A stretch of 64,000 nt of DNA from Candidatus Accumulibacter contiguus (GTDB lineage Bacteria; Pseudomonadota; Gammaproteobacteria; Burkholderiales; Rhodocyclaceae), in NCBI RefSeq assembly GCF_012940005.1, contig NZ_SPMX01000012.1, forward strand, positions 118,177-182,176, given 5' to 3'. The position numbers and the translations under genes are program-made. Under the pieces are notes generated by a model. It was not told where the DNA came from. It was given only the letters and a program-made list of their open reading frames with translations, and did not search any database. Below, piece after piece: positions 63,942-64,000 of this stretch. Within the stretch, counting starts at the first letter, position 1. Each line of letters starts with the position of its first letter.

Positions 63942-63972
63942 CGGCCCGCGCAGAGGGGGGCTGGGCGGGCCG
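63942..63972. terminator. GC-rich hairpin near window end
   Basis: CGGCCCGC (63942-63949) pairs with GCGGGCCG (63965-63972), an 8-base stem with a 15-base loop. No T-run follows. It may end a transcript from the right of the window. Confidence 0.3.
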
Positions 63973-64000
63973 GTGATGCTGTCGCCGCGACACTCCTGGG

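Overview
The window looks like a chromosomal segment of a GC-rich Gram-negative betaproteobacterium. The evidence is two Neisseria/Burkholderia-type trimeric porins, NhaR-, TolC- and WaaA/WaaC-type genes, and a complete methylmalonyl-CoA module (mutase, MeaB, propionyl-CoA carboxylase). The gene mix resembles Rhodocyclales and 'Candidatus Accumulibacter'-like bacteria, but this assignment is inferred from gene content, without any database search. No rRNA, tRNA, CRISPR array, intact IS element or prophage was seen.

Layout. 1-7.2 kb: a run of small exported proteins entered through a partial CsgG-like/DUF4384 gene, with an HExxH protein, an OmpA-like lipoprotein-sized protein, three paralogous QGNT-repeat proteins (one frameshifted) and, convergent, a COG3014-like/MORN-repeat protein. 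This looks like an uncharacterised envelope or surface-fibre locus. 7.4-11.5 kb: a response regulator - histidine kinase - HtrA protease - TPR operon. 11.6-15 kb (minus): PsiE, TerC/Alx, HtpX (frameshifted) and HPF-like genes, interleaved with a P-type ATPase scrap and a carbonic anhydrase stump. 15-20.6 kb: NhaR, a Tim44-domain protein, a DUF3047 / two-glycosyltransferase operon, a decayed tartrate/D-malate dehydrogenase and a YjfB-like protein. 21-29 kb: assimilatory nitrate reductase, YbiB, an acyltransferase, and trpG-trpD-trpC with a Uma2 fragment wedged inside. 29-34.8 kb: two porins, rpsT, a Pcm-family methyltransferase and TolC. 34.8-41.5 kb: waaA-waaC, manC, rfbB-rfbD and a TauE-type transporter. 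41.5-50 kb: a GntR regulator with a crotonase, divergent from the mutase-meaB-pccB-pccA operon. 50-54.5 kb: a repeat element, a sigma-factor scrap, and a defence-type operon (XRE regulator - internally deleted cytosine methyltransferase - PLD/helicase/DUF3427). 55-64 kb (minus): an AttEFGH-like ABC system, two tandem DUF3391-HD-GYP phosphodiesterases, a MltB-type lytic transglycosylase and a small membrane protein.

How the parts connect. The 43-50 kb operon would interconvert propionyl-CoA and succinyl-CoA. The flanking GntR gene shares its intergenic region, which holds two palindromes. Envelope biogenesis dominates the rest: LPS core, nucleotide sugars, porins, TolC, HtrA, lytic transglycosylase and the 1-7 kb fibre-like locus.

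Quality caveat. Three genes (the QGNT paralogue at 3.2 kb, htpX and the methylmalonyl-CoA mutase) are broken only by one extra A or T in homopolymers of 6-8 bases, four sites in all. Removing one base at each restores full-length family-like proteins, so sequence error is the leading explanation. By contrast, truncation of the methyltransferase, carbonic anhydrase, Uma2, tartrate dehydrogenase, sigma factor and P-type ATPase cannot be explained that way.
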